DNA of 64,000 nt from Leifsonia sp052114085. Lineage in GTDB: Bacteria > Actinomycetota > Actinomycetes > Actinomycetales > Microbacteriaceae. Positions 43,454 through 50,644 of this stretch are shown one piece after another. The translations under genes and the position numbers were made by a program. Below the pieces are notes generated by a model. That model saw nothing but the letters and a program-made list of their open reading frames with translations. It had not been told where the DNA came from and ran no database searches. The stretch's first letter is position 1. The number at the start of each line of letters is the position of its first letter. The stretch covers positions 310,001 to 374,000 of the forward strand of contig NZ_JBFREB010000001.1 of NCBI RefSeq assembly GCF_052114085.1, in the 5' to 3' direction.

Positions 43454-44593
43454 TCAGACCGTGGGGCTGAGGCAAGAGCGGCTTCGCTGGACGGCGTCTT
43501 CGGGGGTGCTGCCGTCGGCGATGCTGCGGGCGATGTGCGCGATCCGGGATGTGGCGCTGCCGTCGCCGTACGGGCTTGCCAGCGCGTCGAGCCGGCCCGA
43601 GAGGGCGTGGTCTGCCAGCATCCCGTTGGCGATGTCGGCCAGTGGCAGCTCCGGCGTGATCAGGCGGGCGAAACCCGCGTCGACCGACTCGGGGCGCTCG
43701 GTCGAGCGGCGCAGCACCAGGAGCGGCTTCTTGAGGACGGTGCACTCCTCCTGCACTCCGCCCGAGTCGGACACCAGCAAAGCGGACTGCTTGGCCAGGG
43801 CCAGGAACTCGGTGTGGTCCACCGACTCCAGCAGGTGGAGGCCGGCGGTCAGGTCGGTGAGGGCGAACCTCTCGATGGCCGCCCGGGTGCGCGGGTGGGC
43901 GACCAGCAGCACGGGAGCGTCGATGGCGGCGAGCTCGGTCAGAGCGCGGCGCAGCGCGTCGGCGTCGTCGGTGTTCTCCGGGCGGTGGATGGTGGCCAGC
44001 ACGTAGCTGCCCGGCTGGACGCCGGCGGGGAGGGACGGAGCGGCGACCGCGCTCAGGGACTCGATGGTGGTCTCGACGATGGTGTTCCCGGTGACGGCGA
44101 TCCGGTCGGCGCTCACGCCTTCGGCGGTGAGGTTGTCGGCGTTGTGGGCCGTCGCCGCGCAGTGCACATCGGCGAGCGCCCCGGCGACGAGCCGGTTGAG
44201 CTCTTCGGGCATGGCCCGGTCGCGTGAGCGCAGCCCGGCCTCCACGTGGATGACGGGGACGCCGGCGTAGTTGCCGGCCTGGGCGCCTGCGGAGACGGTG
44301 TTCGTGTCGCCCTGGACGATGACGACCGACGGCGGGTTGGTGGCGAACTCATCGGTGAGCGCCTGCAGGGCGGCGGCGATCTGGGTGCCGCGGTCGCGGC
44401 CTCCGACGCCGGTCAGGACCACGTCGGGCTGCGCGAGGCCGAAGCCTGCGAACTGTGCGCCGGCCAGCTCGGGGTCGTAGTGCTGCCCGGAGTAGATGAC
44501 TCGGGCGCGGGGACCCAGCTCGCGGATCAGACCGGCGAGCTTGATGATCTCCGGGCGAGTGCCGAGCACCACTGCGACGTCTTTGGTAGCCAT
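43454..44593 (-). CDS. wecB: Non-hydrolysing UDP-GlcNAc 2-epimerase, locus A
   Basis: A 379-residue cytosolic enzyme interconverting UDP-GlcNAc and UDP-ManNAc. Family features are VVLGTRPEIIKLAGLIREL, YSGQHYDPELAG, VIVQGDTNTVSAGAQAG, HVEAGLRSRDRAMPEELNR, LATIHRPENTDDADAL and LLVSDSGGVQEECTVLKKP. It is the first gene of locus A; the glycosyltransferase starts 45 bases after its stop. No UDP-ManNAc dehydrogenase is present, so the polymer may contain ManNAc or GlcNAc itself. It has a paralogue at 52799-53911. Confidence 0.94.
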   Translation of the reverse strand: MATKDVAVVLGTRPEIIKLAGLIRELGPRARVIYSGQHYDPELAGAQFAGFGLAQPDVVLTGVGGRDRGTQIAAALQALTDEFATNPPSVVIVQGDTNTVSAGAQAGNYAGVPVIHVEAGLRSRDRAMPEELNRLVAGALADVHCAATAHNADNLTAEGVSADRIAVTGNTIVETTIESLSAVAAPSLPAGVQPGSYVLATIHRPENTDDADALRRALTELAAIDAPVLLVAHPRTRAAIERFALTDLTAGLHLLESVDHTEFLALAKQSALLVSDSGGVQEECTVLKKPLLVLRRSTERPESVDAGFARLITPELPLADIANGMLADHALSGRLDALASPYGDGSATSRIAHIARSIADGSTPEDAVQRSRSCLSPTV

Positions 44594-44728
44594 CTGAGTC
44601 CTCCTGTGTTCCGGCTCGTTTGAACCGTGTGCAGAAAGGACGACGCCTGGTCGAGAACATGACGCGAGCTGCCGGCGTTCTGGGCTAAATCACAGGAATG
44701 GGCGCCTACGCCGGAACACCCTGCGCTG

Positions 44729-45394
44729 TTAGGAGGCTGAGGGCACCGGTCGGTCGAGCTGGAAGATCCGTTCGACGGCCAGTTCTGACGCGACGGCGTC
44801 ACCGGCTTTCACCGCTGCGCGGGTGTCGTCATAGATCGTTTGAAGGTCGTTCCAGTCGCGGCGGAGGTTGACCCGGCTGAGGGACACGCGGAACAGCTTC
44901 GCTTCGATCAGGTCGTGCGTCGCGTCGACGAGGACAGGGTTGGGGCAGTTGTCTCGGAGCACGAGGTAGGCCTCGTAGTTGCGCTGCAGGTAGTCCTGAG
45001 GTCGTTGCTCGCGCAGTGTGTCCTGTACGCGTTCCAGCGCGTGAAGCAGTTCGGCTGTCCCCTCGGGGGTGAGGGTCGGAATGGTGACGCGCGCGAGGGC
45101 GCCGACGAGAGCTCCGAGCGTCTGCAGATCATAGATAGCCGTGGCCGGATCCGGATCGGCCACGCGGGTGAACCGTTGCGCCTGGACCTCGACCAGTCCC
45201 AGCCGGGTGAGTTCGATCAGCGCCTCACGGACGGGCGTCCGCGACATCCCGAGCCACTCCTGCAACTCGGCGTCGCGGAGTTCCTCGCCCGGTTTGAGGG
45301 TGCGATCCAGGATGGCCGCCTTGATCTTCTCGATGGCCACCTCACGGAGGGAGTGTCGCCTCGCGCGCTGAGGATCGGGGGAAGGGACGGGCAC
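44729..45394 (-). CDS. GntR-family regulator, FadR/FCD type
   Basis: A 221-residue transcription factor. The winged helix is REVAIEKIKAAILDRTLKPG followed by ELRDAELQEWLGMSRTPVRE. The C-terminal ligand domain (about residues 85-215) is helical, as in FCD proteins, with conserved Asp/His-type positions (DATHDLIEAKLF). It lies directly upstream of wecB of locus A on the same strand, with 135 bases between. Its own promoter contains ATACTAG, shared with the large inverted repeat at 39824-39855, so it probably regulates itself and locus A. Confidence 0.92.
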   Translation of the reverse strand: MPVPSPDPQRARRHSLREVAIEKIKAAILDRTLKPGEELRDAELQEWLGMSRTPVREALIELTRLGLVEVQAQRFTRVADPDPATAIYDLQTLGALVGALARVTIPTLTPEGTAELLHALERVQDTLREQRPQDYLQRNYEAYLVLRDNCPNPVLVDATHDLIEAKLFRVSLSRVNLRRDWNDLQTIYDDTRAAVKAGDAVASELAVERIFQLDRPVPSAS

Positions 45395-45430
45395 GTGGAT
45401 CCTCCAAACACCGGACGACGTGACGGCGGT

Positions 45431-45455
45431 GCCTAAATACTAGGACATTTGTACC
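45431..45455 (-). promoter_or_regulatory. Promoter/operator region of the GntR gene
   Basis: AAAT and ATTT flank the centre ACTAGGAC (45435-45450), giving a short imperfect dyad 40-60 bases upstream of the GntR start. It includes ATACTAG (45437-45443), the same heptamer that forms the inner arms of the inverted repeat at 39824-39855. Autoregulation is the simplest reading. Confidence 0.4.
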
Positions 45456-45491
45456 GGCTCGCTGCGCTCGGGCCGCGTTCGGGGCCGCGGG

Positions 45492-45791
45492 CTAGTGCGG
45501 CTCGGACGCCGTCGTCTTGAAGCGGTCGACGATGCGATAGCTGCCGCCCGCGCCGCTCTCCTCGCCGCGCACCGTGTCATACACGCGGAACTGGAGGCCG
45601 CGGAGCTCAGTGAGCCTCTCAGCCCGTTCGGTGAGGAGTGCCGAGCGTAGCTGCGACAGCGGATCGCGCGGAATGGATGGCGTCACCACCTCGCCGCGCC
45701 GCCCGTCGGTCGTGACCGTGACGAGCCGTGCTGCCCGCTCAAGTGGGTTCCAACGGGTCGGCCTCACTGCTGTCCTCTCGTGCGCAGGCAT
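45492..45791 (-). CDS. Small hypothetical protein
   Basis: I do not recognise this 99-residue protein. It has no signal peptide or membrane span. Its character is basic in the N-terminal half (RPTRWNPLERAARLVTVTTD) and mixed in the second (LRGLQFRVYDTVRGEESGAG). The start at 45791 has GGAGAATG-free sequence but a possible TTCTCC complement (GGAGAATGG on the plus strand is not usable), so initiation is weakly supported. It lies 97 bases upstream of the GntR gene on the same strand. Confidence 0.45.
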   Translation of the reverse strand: MPAHERTAVRPTRWNPLERAARLVTVTTDGRRGEVVTPSIPRDPLSQLRSALLTERAERLTELRGLQFRVYDTVRGEESGAGGSYRIVDRFKTTASEPH

Positions 45792-45838
45792 CTCGGAAGG
45801 AGAATGGCCCACCCGATGCCGGAGCCGAGTGAGCCGGG

Positions 45839-45867
45839 GATGCCGCCGGCAGTGAGCCGGCGGCATC
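45839..45867. terminator. Strong hairpin, probable terminator of the DUF4434 transcript
   Basis: GATGCCGCCGGC and GCCGGCGGCATC form a perfect 12-base stem with a five-base loop. The hairpin lies about 190 bases beyond the minus-strand stop at 46055, before the next minus-strand gene. No U-tract follows, as is common for actinobacterial terminators. Confidence 0.65.
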
Positions 45868-46054
45868 GGTCGGAGCGAAGGAGAAACCCGGCTCCGTCGT
45901 CCTGTGCCCGTCCGGCGTCTACCCGTGGCCGGTGGGCACTGCTTCCATCATCGGGTCGCGCGGGCGCGGGGCGCGTGCCTGAGCGGGTTGTGCGTATCGT
46001 GCGACGCGAGGTTAAGTACCGACGCGTGATCGCATGCGTGAGCGGAGCCTGTGT

Positions 46055-47113
46055 CTACGGCGCGCCTTCCGGGATGACCCCGGTGTTGTTCCACGACCCG
46101 AAGGGTGCGGCGTACATGTCGGTTCCCAACGTCCATGGGCTGTACAGCTGGCTGAAGCTCCAGGAGGTGAAGCGGCTCACGGTCCCGCTCAGGATTGCGG
46201 TCACCGCCGCCACGTCTGCGATGCTCTTCAGACCCTCCGTGTCGTAGAGGTCGAGGTCCGCCCAGAGCTCCGTCTTCGCGCCGCTCGCGGTGATCGCCGC
46301 TCGAGTGTCGCCGAACTTCTCGAGCAGTTGGTCCCGGACCGTCTCGGGAGGCAGCCGGATCCCGGTATCTCCCGTGCCGTCCTGCAAGGCCAGGACGTCG
46401 ATCGGGGCTGCCGAGAGGATGCGCGTCCACATGCTCGTCCAGAGGGACGAGTGTGGGGGTAGCGCGGCGATGGTGAAGTACGGGGCGATCATCGTCCGCG
46501 TCGCGGTTCGGGCGGCCTTCGCCGTGGCGGCGAGAGACCGGTAGTAGTCGGTGAGTGCTGTCCCGGCGTTCCAGGACCACGCATAGGATGCGGACACCTC
46601 CGAGCCGAGATACCAACCCGAGACGACATCGGAGTATGCGCTGTACTTGGCGTCGAGGTCATTCAGCACGGCCGCCGTGATCGCAGCGTTGGACGTGGTC
46701 ATCTCGTCGACGGTGGCATCGTTCGGCGCGTACCAGCCGGAGTCGGGGATGTATGTACCGAGCCAGACGTGCATCCCTGCGCCGCGTGCTCCGGAGAGCA
46801 ACGGGGTGATCACGTCCGCCGGAGCGCCGGCCGGCCCGCTTGCTCTGTCGACTCCGGGAACGCCCGAGGGGTAGTACGCGGTGGGGCGGTCAGCGGTTGC
46901 GAAGACGGCCCCGTCGAGGACGAGCTCCGAAATACCGGCCGCCTTCAGGTCGCGGAATTCGTAACCCCAGCGCGTGCTGTCCCAGCCGACCGTGAGCTTG
47001 GCCGAGATGAACGACGACGGAACGGTCGGGTGGCTCTCGGCATGTGCGGGGCTCGCCGCGAGAGCGGACAGCGCAAGCGCAAGCGCAACAGCGAATACGG
47101 AAATTCTTTTCAT
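46055..47113 (-). CDS. Secreted DUF4434-like protein, glycosidase candidate
   Basis: A 352-residue exported protein. The signal peptide covers residues 1-25 (cleavage after SPAHA). The mature part looks like a TIM barrel of the DUF4434 type: TVGWDSTRWGYEFRDLKAAG then ISELVLDGAVFATA, MHVWLGTYIPDSGWY, VSGWYLGSEVSASYAWSWN and the late IDVLALQDGTG. Glu in GSEVS is a candidate acid/base. It is paralogous to the next gene upstream (47214-48221); both keep the GWY-x3-E and D-V-x2-LQDG motifs. It lies between the two exosortase loci, so trimming or releasing their polymer is a reasonable guess. Activity is unproven. Confidence 0.8.
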   Translation of the reverse strand: MKRISVFAVALALALSALAASPAHAESHPTVPSSFISAKLTVGWDSTRWGYEFRDLKAAGISELVLDGAVFATADRPTAYYPSGVPGVDRASGPAGAPADVITPLLSGARGAGMHVWLGTYIPDSGWYAPNDATVDEMTTSNAAITAAVLNDLDAKYSAYSDVVSGWYLGSEVSASYAWSWNAGTALTDYYRSLAATAKAARTATRTMIAPYFTIAALPPHSSLWTSMWTRILSAAPIDVLALQDGTGDTGIRLPPETVRDQLLEKFGDTRAAITASGAKTELWADLDLYDTEGLKSIADVAAVTAILSGTVSRFTSWSFSQLYSPWTLGTDMYAAPFGSWNNTGVIPEGAP

Positions 47114-47213
47114 GAGGTGGGATGGCTCCGATCACGGGCGGGGGTGGATCAGGCGAAAGTATCCAGTGCTCGAATCAAAATCAAATGAGCAACTAATTGC
47201 GGCCACACGTGCG

Positions 47214-48221
47214 TCAGCTGCACCATGCCCGATACGCAGCCAGGTTGCCTACGCGAAGCGCCTGGTCCGTCGCCTGAGTGCCCGAGAAGTAGTCGTTGTA
47301 GGTCCACTGGGTGAGGGGTGTCCCCGTCGCGGAGATCGCGTCGAGATAGGGAGCCATCTGCGCGACCGAGACGGGCGTTCCGTCGCCGTCTCGGGGAGGC
47401 GTGTACACGGACGCCCACAGTGCGGAGCCGACTGCGCGCGTATATTTCTTGGCCAGAACGAGCGCGGCGGCTTCCTGCGTGGGCGACCAGGCTGTCATGC
47501 GGAAACCGTCCTGAAGATTCCACACGTCGACCTTCGTCGAGACGATGAGCCGCTTGAGAAGCTGTACGTACTGGGTCGCGCTCGCGCCTGTGTAGATAGC
47601 GCTGGGCATGGTTGGAGATACCATCACCGGCTTGTTTCCGTCGTGGGAGTGCAAGTACGCGGTCAGATGTCCGAGCCATCCCGCGTATGTCCTCGCTTTG
47701 CTTGCCGTGTCGATATCGGCGTACGCGGGCTCGGTGGGAACGTACCATCCGGCGATCGTGTCTCCGTACCGGGCGTTGAGATCGTGGGCGACGGCTTCGG
47801 ACCGCTTCACGAAGGCGCCCAGCCACGCCGTGTCCTTGTGGTGGGTGGGGAACCCATCGGGCGCGACGATCAGGCCCATCCACAGCTTCTGGCCGGTCGC
47901 TCTGGCTGCTTCGACGAGCTTGGGGATGGAATCGTTGAACCGGCTGTAACCGAGGCCGGCCGAGGACGGGTACGCCGCGTTGTTGGCGTCGAGGTGCACG
48001 CTCCACACCACGATCGTCGAATGGATACCGACCGACGCCTGCTCGCGGAACGTCGACTCCATGTCGCCGACCGACCAGTCGTCATAGGGCGACCAGAAGG
48101 TGCCGGAGAACGTACTCGCTTTGGTGGCGCACTTCTCAGCGGCCACTGCGGTATTCGGCGCAAGAAAGCTCAGGATGGTGACCGCACTTAGCGCCGCCAC
48201 GACTCGGATCCATCGGGCCAT
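47214..48221 (-). CDS. Secreted DUF4434-like protein, glycosidase candidate (second)
   Basis: A 335-residue exported protein with a signal peptide (about residues 1-27, ending NTAVAA). The mature barrel shows FSGTFWSPYDDWSVGDMEST, LWMGLIVAPDGFPTHH, IAGWYVPTEPAYADIDTASK and VDVWNLQDGFRMTAWS, parallel to its neighbour at 46055-47113. Glu in PTEPAY is the probable catalytic residue. It is divergent from the exosortase of locus B and shares a 462-base control region with it. A function in cutting an extracellular polysaccharide is inferred from the fold and the context. Confidence 0.8.
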   Translation of the reverse strand: MARWIRVVAALSAVTILSFLAPNTAVAAEKCATKASTFSGTFWSPYDDWSVGDMESTFREQASVGIHSTIVVWSVHLDANNAAYPSSAGLGYSRFNDSIPKLVEAARATGQKLWMGLIVAPDGFPTHHKDTAWLGAFVKRSEAVAHDLNARYGDTIAGWYVPTEPAYADIDTASKARTYAGWLGHLTAYLHSHDGNKPVMVSPTMPSAIYTGASATQYVQLLKRLIVSTKVDVWNLQDGFRMTAWSPTQEAAALVLAKKYTRAVGSALWASVYTPPRDGDGTPVSVAQMAPYLDAISATGTPLTQWTYNDYFSGTQATDQALRVGNLAAYRAWCS

Positions 48222-48683
48222 GAGTCCTCCACTATCGTGACGGCAGGTCTACTCCCTTCCGTGAGTCCAGGCGAGACACACCTTTAGGGGGGGCGGAAGG
48301 CCCGGCCCGGCACTGAACCACGTGTGTCGTAGGCGCAGCCGACACGGGATTCTCACGCCTTGGGTACGCAACCGTGCCGCACGTATTGCGGAGTAACCGG
48401 TAAACGTCACAGTGTCGCCCGGGTAGAACGAAAGGGTATTCCTGTTCACCTCGTGCGTGCTGTCGCCCCTGGCGTGCTCGTGGGCGACTACTTCCTGTCC
48501 GCAACGAGCTGCGTGTCGTCACCGTGCGTCGACGTGGAACCACGTGGGTCGGCGGGCGGCGCTACTGGGTTGGCGGGGTCGAGTCACCGAGGAGTGCTCT
48601 TCACCCACGGAAACGCTGGTCCCGGGGCAGTTAGCTACAGGTGTCTCCCCACACCGACCGCAACTGACCCATCGGACCTCCTC
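48222..48683. promoter_or_regulatory. 462-base divergent control region with repeated GAACCACGTG
   Basis: This region has no convincing gene. A frame joins the exosortase from 48360, but its composition does not look like protein. It separates the DUF4434 gene and exosortase locus B. GAACCACGTG occurs twice, at 48315-48324 and 48537-48546, each followed by a GTCG-containing GC-rich run. The first lies about 95 bases from the minus gene, the second about 140 bases from the plus gene. The repeated box with its CACGTG core is a candidate site for the LuxR-type or other local regulator. It implies a long untranslated leader for the exosortase. Confidence 0.45.
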
Positions 48684-49325
48684 ATGACTTCCTCTCTCGT
48701 CGACGGCAGCACCGTTACCGGTTCCCCTGCCGGGCGCCGTAGCCTGCGCGTCGCCCAGGCGCCCAGGCGGCGCCTGACGGGTGCGCACCGCGCGCTCCGC
48801 GTCCTGCTGGGGGTCGTGCTGGTCGCGGTGAGCGGGCTGCTGGTGGTGGGGCAGGAACAGTTCCGGCACGCCGAAGCGGCCGCGATGAGCATGCTGCTCA
48901 AGCCGTTCCTCGGCGATGACGTGTTCGCGTTCGCGGACCAGTTCGTGATCCGCCAGGACGCCACCCACTACCTCGGGCTGCAGATCACCGTGGAGTGCAC
49001 CACCCTGGTGCTCCTCGTCCCGGTGCTGCTGTTCCTCGCCGTCATGATCACCTTCGTGCAGCGTCTGACGTGGGGGCGGTGGGCACTGGGCGGACTGGTC
49101 GGGCTCGCCCTGATCAGTGCCATCAACCTGGTCCGGATCGGCATGATCGCCGGTTCCACCCTCGCCTGGGACGACATCGGATACGAGTGGTCCCACCTCC
49201 TCGTTGGCAGCGTCTTCGCCCTCATCGGCTGCGCCGCAACCCTGGTCCTCATGCTCCGAATCATGACCGGCCGCCGCACCACCACAACCCGCAAAACCCG
49301 TAACCCGAAGGCCCCGGCCAGCTAA
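48684..49325 (+). CDS. Exosortase-like membrane transpeptidase, locus B
   Basis: A 213-residue polytopic protein, the paralogue of 39878-40528. The catalytic triad positions are Cys105 in TVECTTLVLLVP, Arg151 in AINLVRIGMIAG and His171 in GYEWSHLLVGSVF. About five membrane spans are predicted, with Arg-rich cytosolic ends. The ATG at 48684 has no purine-rich site; the preceding GGACCTCCTC is complementary to a Shine-Dalgarno rather than one, so initiation may be weak or leader-controlled. The candidate substrate starts 78 bases after the stop, which supports a sorting role for this enzyme. Confidence 0.88.
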   Translation: MTSSLVDGSTVTGSPAGRRSLRVAQAPRRRLTGAHRALRVLLGVVLVAVSGLLVVGQEQFRHAEAAAMSMLLKPFLGDDVFAFADQFVIRQDATHYLGLQITVECTTLVLLVPVLLFLAVMITFVQRLTWGRWALGGLVGLALISAINLVRIGMIAGSTLAWDDIGYEWSHLLVGSVFALIGCAATLVLMLRIMTGRRTTTTRKTRNPKAPAS

Positions 49326-49403
49326 CCCACTACCCAACTAACCCCGCCGCCCAAACCCCGGCACCGGACATGGTTTTGTCCGTCCCCGAAAGGAAACCAA
49401 CAC

Positions 49404-50327
49404 ATGAACACCACCCGCAAGATCCGCAAGGGCCGGCTCCTCGCCGGTGCCGCCGTCACCGTCGCAACCGCCGCCCTCACCTTCGGCGCTGCCCTCCCCG
49501 CCAGCGCAGCGACCGGGAGCGTGATGTTCGGCGCTCGCAACCTCACTGTCACCCCGTCAGGTGGAGGGAACTTCGGTGTGGCTGGCACGACCGGCACCCT
49601 CACCTACGACCGGCACGGCGGTGGCCCAAGCGCCTCCTTTGGCATCTCGCCCGGAGATTGGTTCACGTGGACGGTCAACGTGCCCGCGGGTCTGGAGTTT
49701 GCGTCCGACGCATGCGCGGGCTTTGTGTGGAATAACCCCTCCTCCGCGAACCAGACCTGCAGCGTTACTGGGGGGATGAGGACCTTGCAGATCCGACAGA
49801 CCTACAACGTTGCGCTATCGGGCACCGGTTACATCCCGTCGGAGACGGACCTGATTAGTCTCCCTGTGGTGTCTACGGGTTCTGTCTCGGGCACGGCCAC
49901 CGTTGACTACACGCAGGCCGCGGGGTTCACCCCGTCCGCTTCTCCCAGCACGTCGCTGTTCATCTCCACGGCGACGGCCCCGGTGGGTGGCCTATCGGCG
50001 GGTACCCCGGGTGCGTCGGGTGTTCCGCTGACCGGTACCGGTACGGCCGGTGCCACGGTGACGGTGAAGGACAGTTCTGGTTCGACGGTCGGAACGGCAA
50101 CGGTTGACGGTTCCGGTAACTGGTCGGTGATGATCCCGAACGGTACGGTTCCGCCGCTGTCGATCACCCAGTCGGTGGGTGGGGTCGCGTCGGCTCCGGT
50201 GGAGTTCAACTCCGCACCGTTGCCGATCGTCGCCCCGGCGGTCGCCCTCGGCGCCCTGGCCTTCGCCGGCCTCGGCCTGGGCGGCACCGCGCTGCTGCGC
50301 CGCACCCGCCGCACCGCCACGATCTAA
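49404..50327 (+). CDS. Secreted surface protein with C-terminal sorting-type tail
   Basis: A 307-residue exported protein, probable target of exosortase B. The signal peptide covers about residues 1-35 (LLAGAAVTVATAALTFGAAL, cleavage near PASAA). Residues 36-195 form a Gly/Ser/Thr-rich beta domain of unknown type with two cysteines (ACAGF, TCSVTGG). Residues about 200-265 resemble a bacterial Ig-like domain (GTGTAGATVTVKDSSGSTVG). The C-terminus from residue 272 reads PLPIVAPAVALGALAFAGLG, then a short hydrophobic run and RRTRRTATI. That tripartite tail (Pro-rich motif, membrane span, Arg cluster) is the form of PEP-CTERM-like signals, though the motif itself is not a known one. It has a good ribosome binding site (GAAAGGAAA). 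Confidence 0.82.
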   Translation: MNTTRKIRKGRLLAGAAVTVATAALTFGAALPASAATGSVMFGARNLTVTPSGGGNFGVAGTTGTLTYDRHGGGPSASFGISPGDWFTWTVNVPAGLEFASDACAGFVWNNPSSANQTCSVTGGMRTLQIRQTYNVALSGTGYIPSETDLISLPVVSTGSVSGTATVDYTQAAGFTPSASPSTSLFISTATAPVGGLSAGTPGASGVPLTGTGTAGATVTVKDSSGSTVGTATVDGSGNWSVMIPNGTVPPLSITQSVGGVASAPVEFNSAPLPIVAPAVALGALAFAGLGLGGTALLRRTRRTATI

Positions 50328-50345
50328 CACTCACCCCTCTCAACA

Positions 50346-50385
50346 GTCTCGGGGTGGACGGGGACAACCCCGTCCACCCCGAGAC
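50346..50385 (+). terminator. Perfect 18-base hairpin after the surface protein gene
   Basis: GTCTCGGGGTGGACGGGG (50346-50363), loop ACAA, and its exact complement (50368-50385). It lies 18 bases after the stop of the surface protein and 25 bases before the next start. It probably terminates or attenuates most transcripts, so that the abundant surface protein is made in excess over the downstream glycosyltransferase genes, or it protects the 3' end. No U-tract is present. Confidence 0.75.
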
Positions 50386-50410
50386 ACCCGCACATCGGAA
50401 AGGCACACAC

Positions 50411-50575
50411 ATGTACGCAGGAAGCGCTGTCCCCCCGCTGGCCACCGGCGGTGTCCTCGCCGCCACGGGTGCGAACGCCACCATTGGCATCACCCTCGCC
50501 GCCCTCACCCTCGCAATCGGCGGCGCCCTCCTGCTCCGCGACCGGCTGCTGAAACGCCACGCACACACCATCTAG
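50411..50575 (+). CDS. 54-residue mini-protein resembling an isolated LAXTG sorting signal
   Basis: A very small protein: an 11-residue start, then GGVLAATGANATIGI with LAATG at residues 16-20, a hydrophobic span (about 24-42) and the basic end RDRLLKRHAHTI. This is the layout of a class E sortase signal (LAXTG, span, positive tail) with almost nothing in front and no signal peptide. It could be a membrane subunit or decoy, an anchored peptide, or a regulator of the exosortase or glycosyltransferase. The ATG at 50411 has GGAAAGG upstream; the frame is open to 50354, inside the hairpin. It lies between the surface protein and glycosyltransferase genes of locus B. Confidence 0.7.
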   Translation: MYAGSAVPPLATGGVLAATGANATIGITLAALTLAIGGALLLRDRLLKRHAHTI

Positions 50576-50644
50576 TCCCTCCCCGGGTCGCCCGCGGACG
50601 AGGTCCTGGCGGTGTTCGCCCGCCCGTTTCTGAACGGATCCTCC

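Noticed and set aside
48360..48683. N-terminal extension of exosortase B by 108 codons.
   Set aside because: The extension shows no protein-like pattern, is absent from the paralogue, and overlaps repeated boxes typical of a control region.
50005..50045. LPXTG-like VPLTGTG in the surface protein as a sortase site.
   Set aside because: It opens the Ig-like domain about 100 residues from the C-terminus and is not followed by a membrane span.
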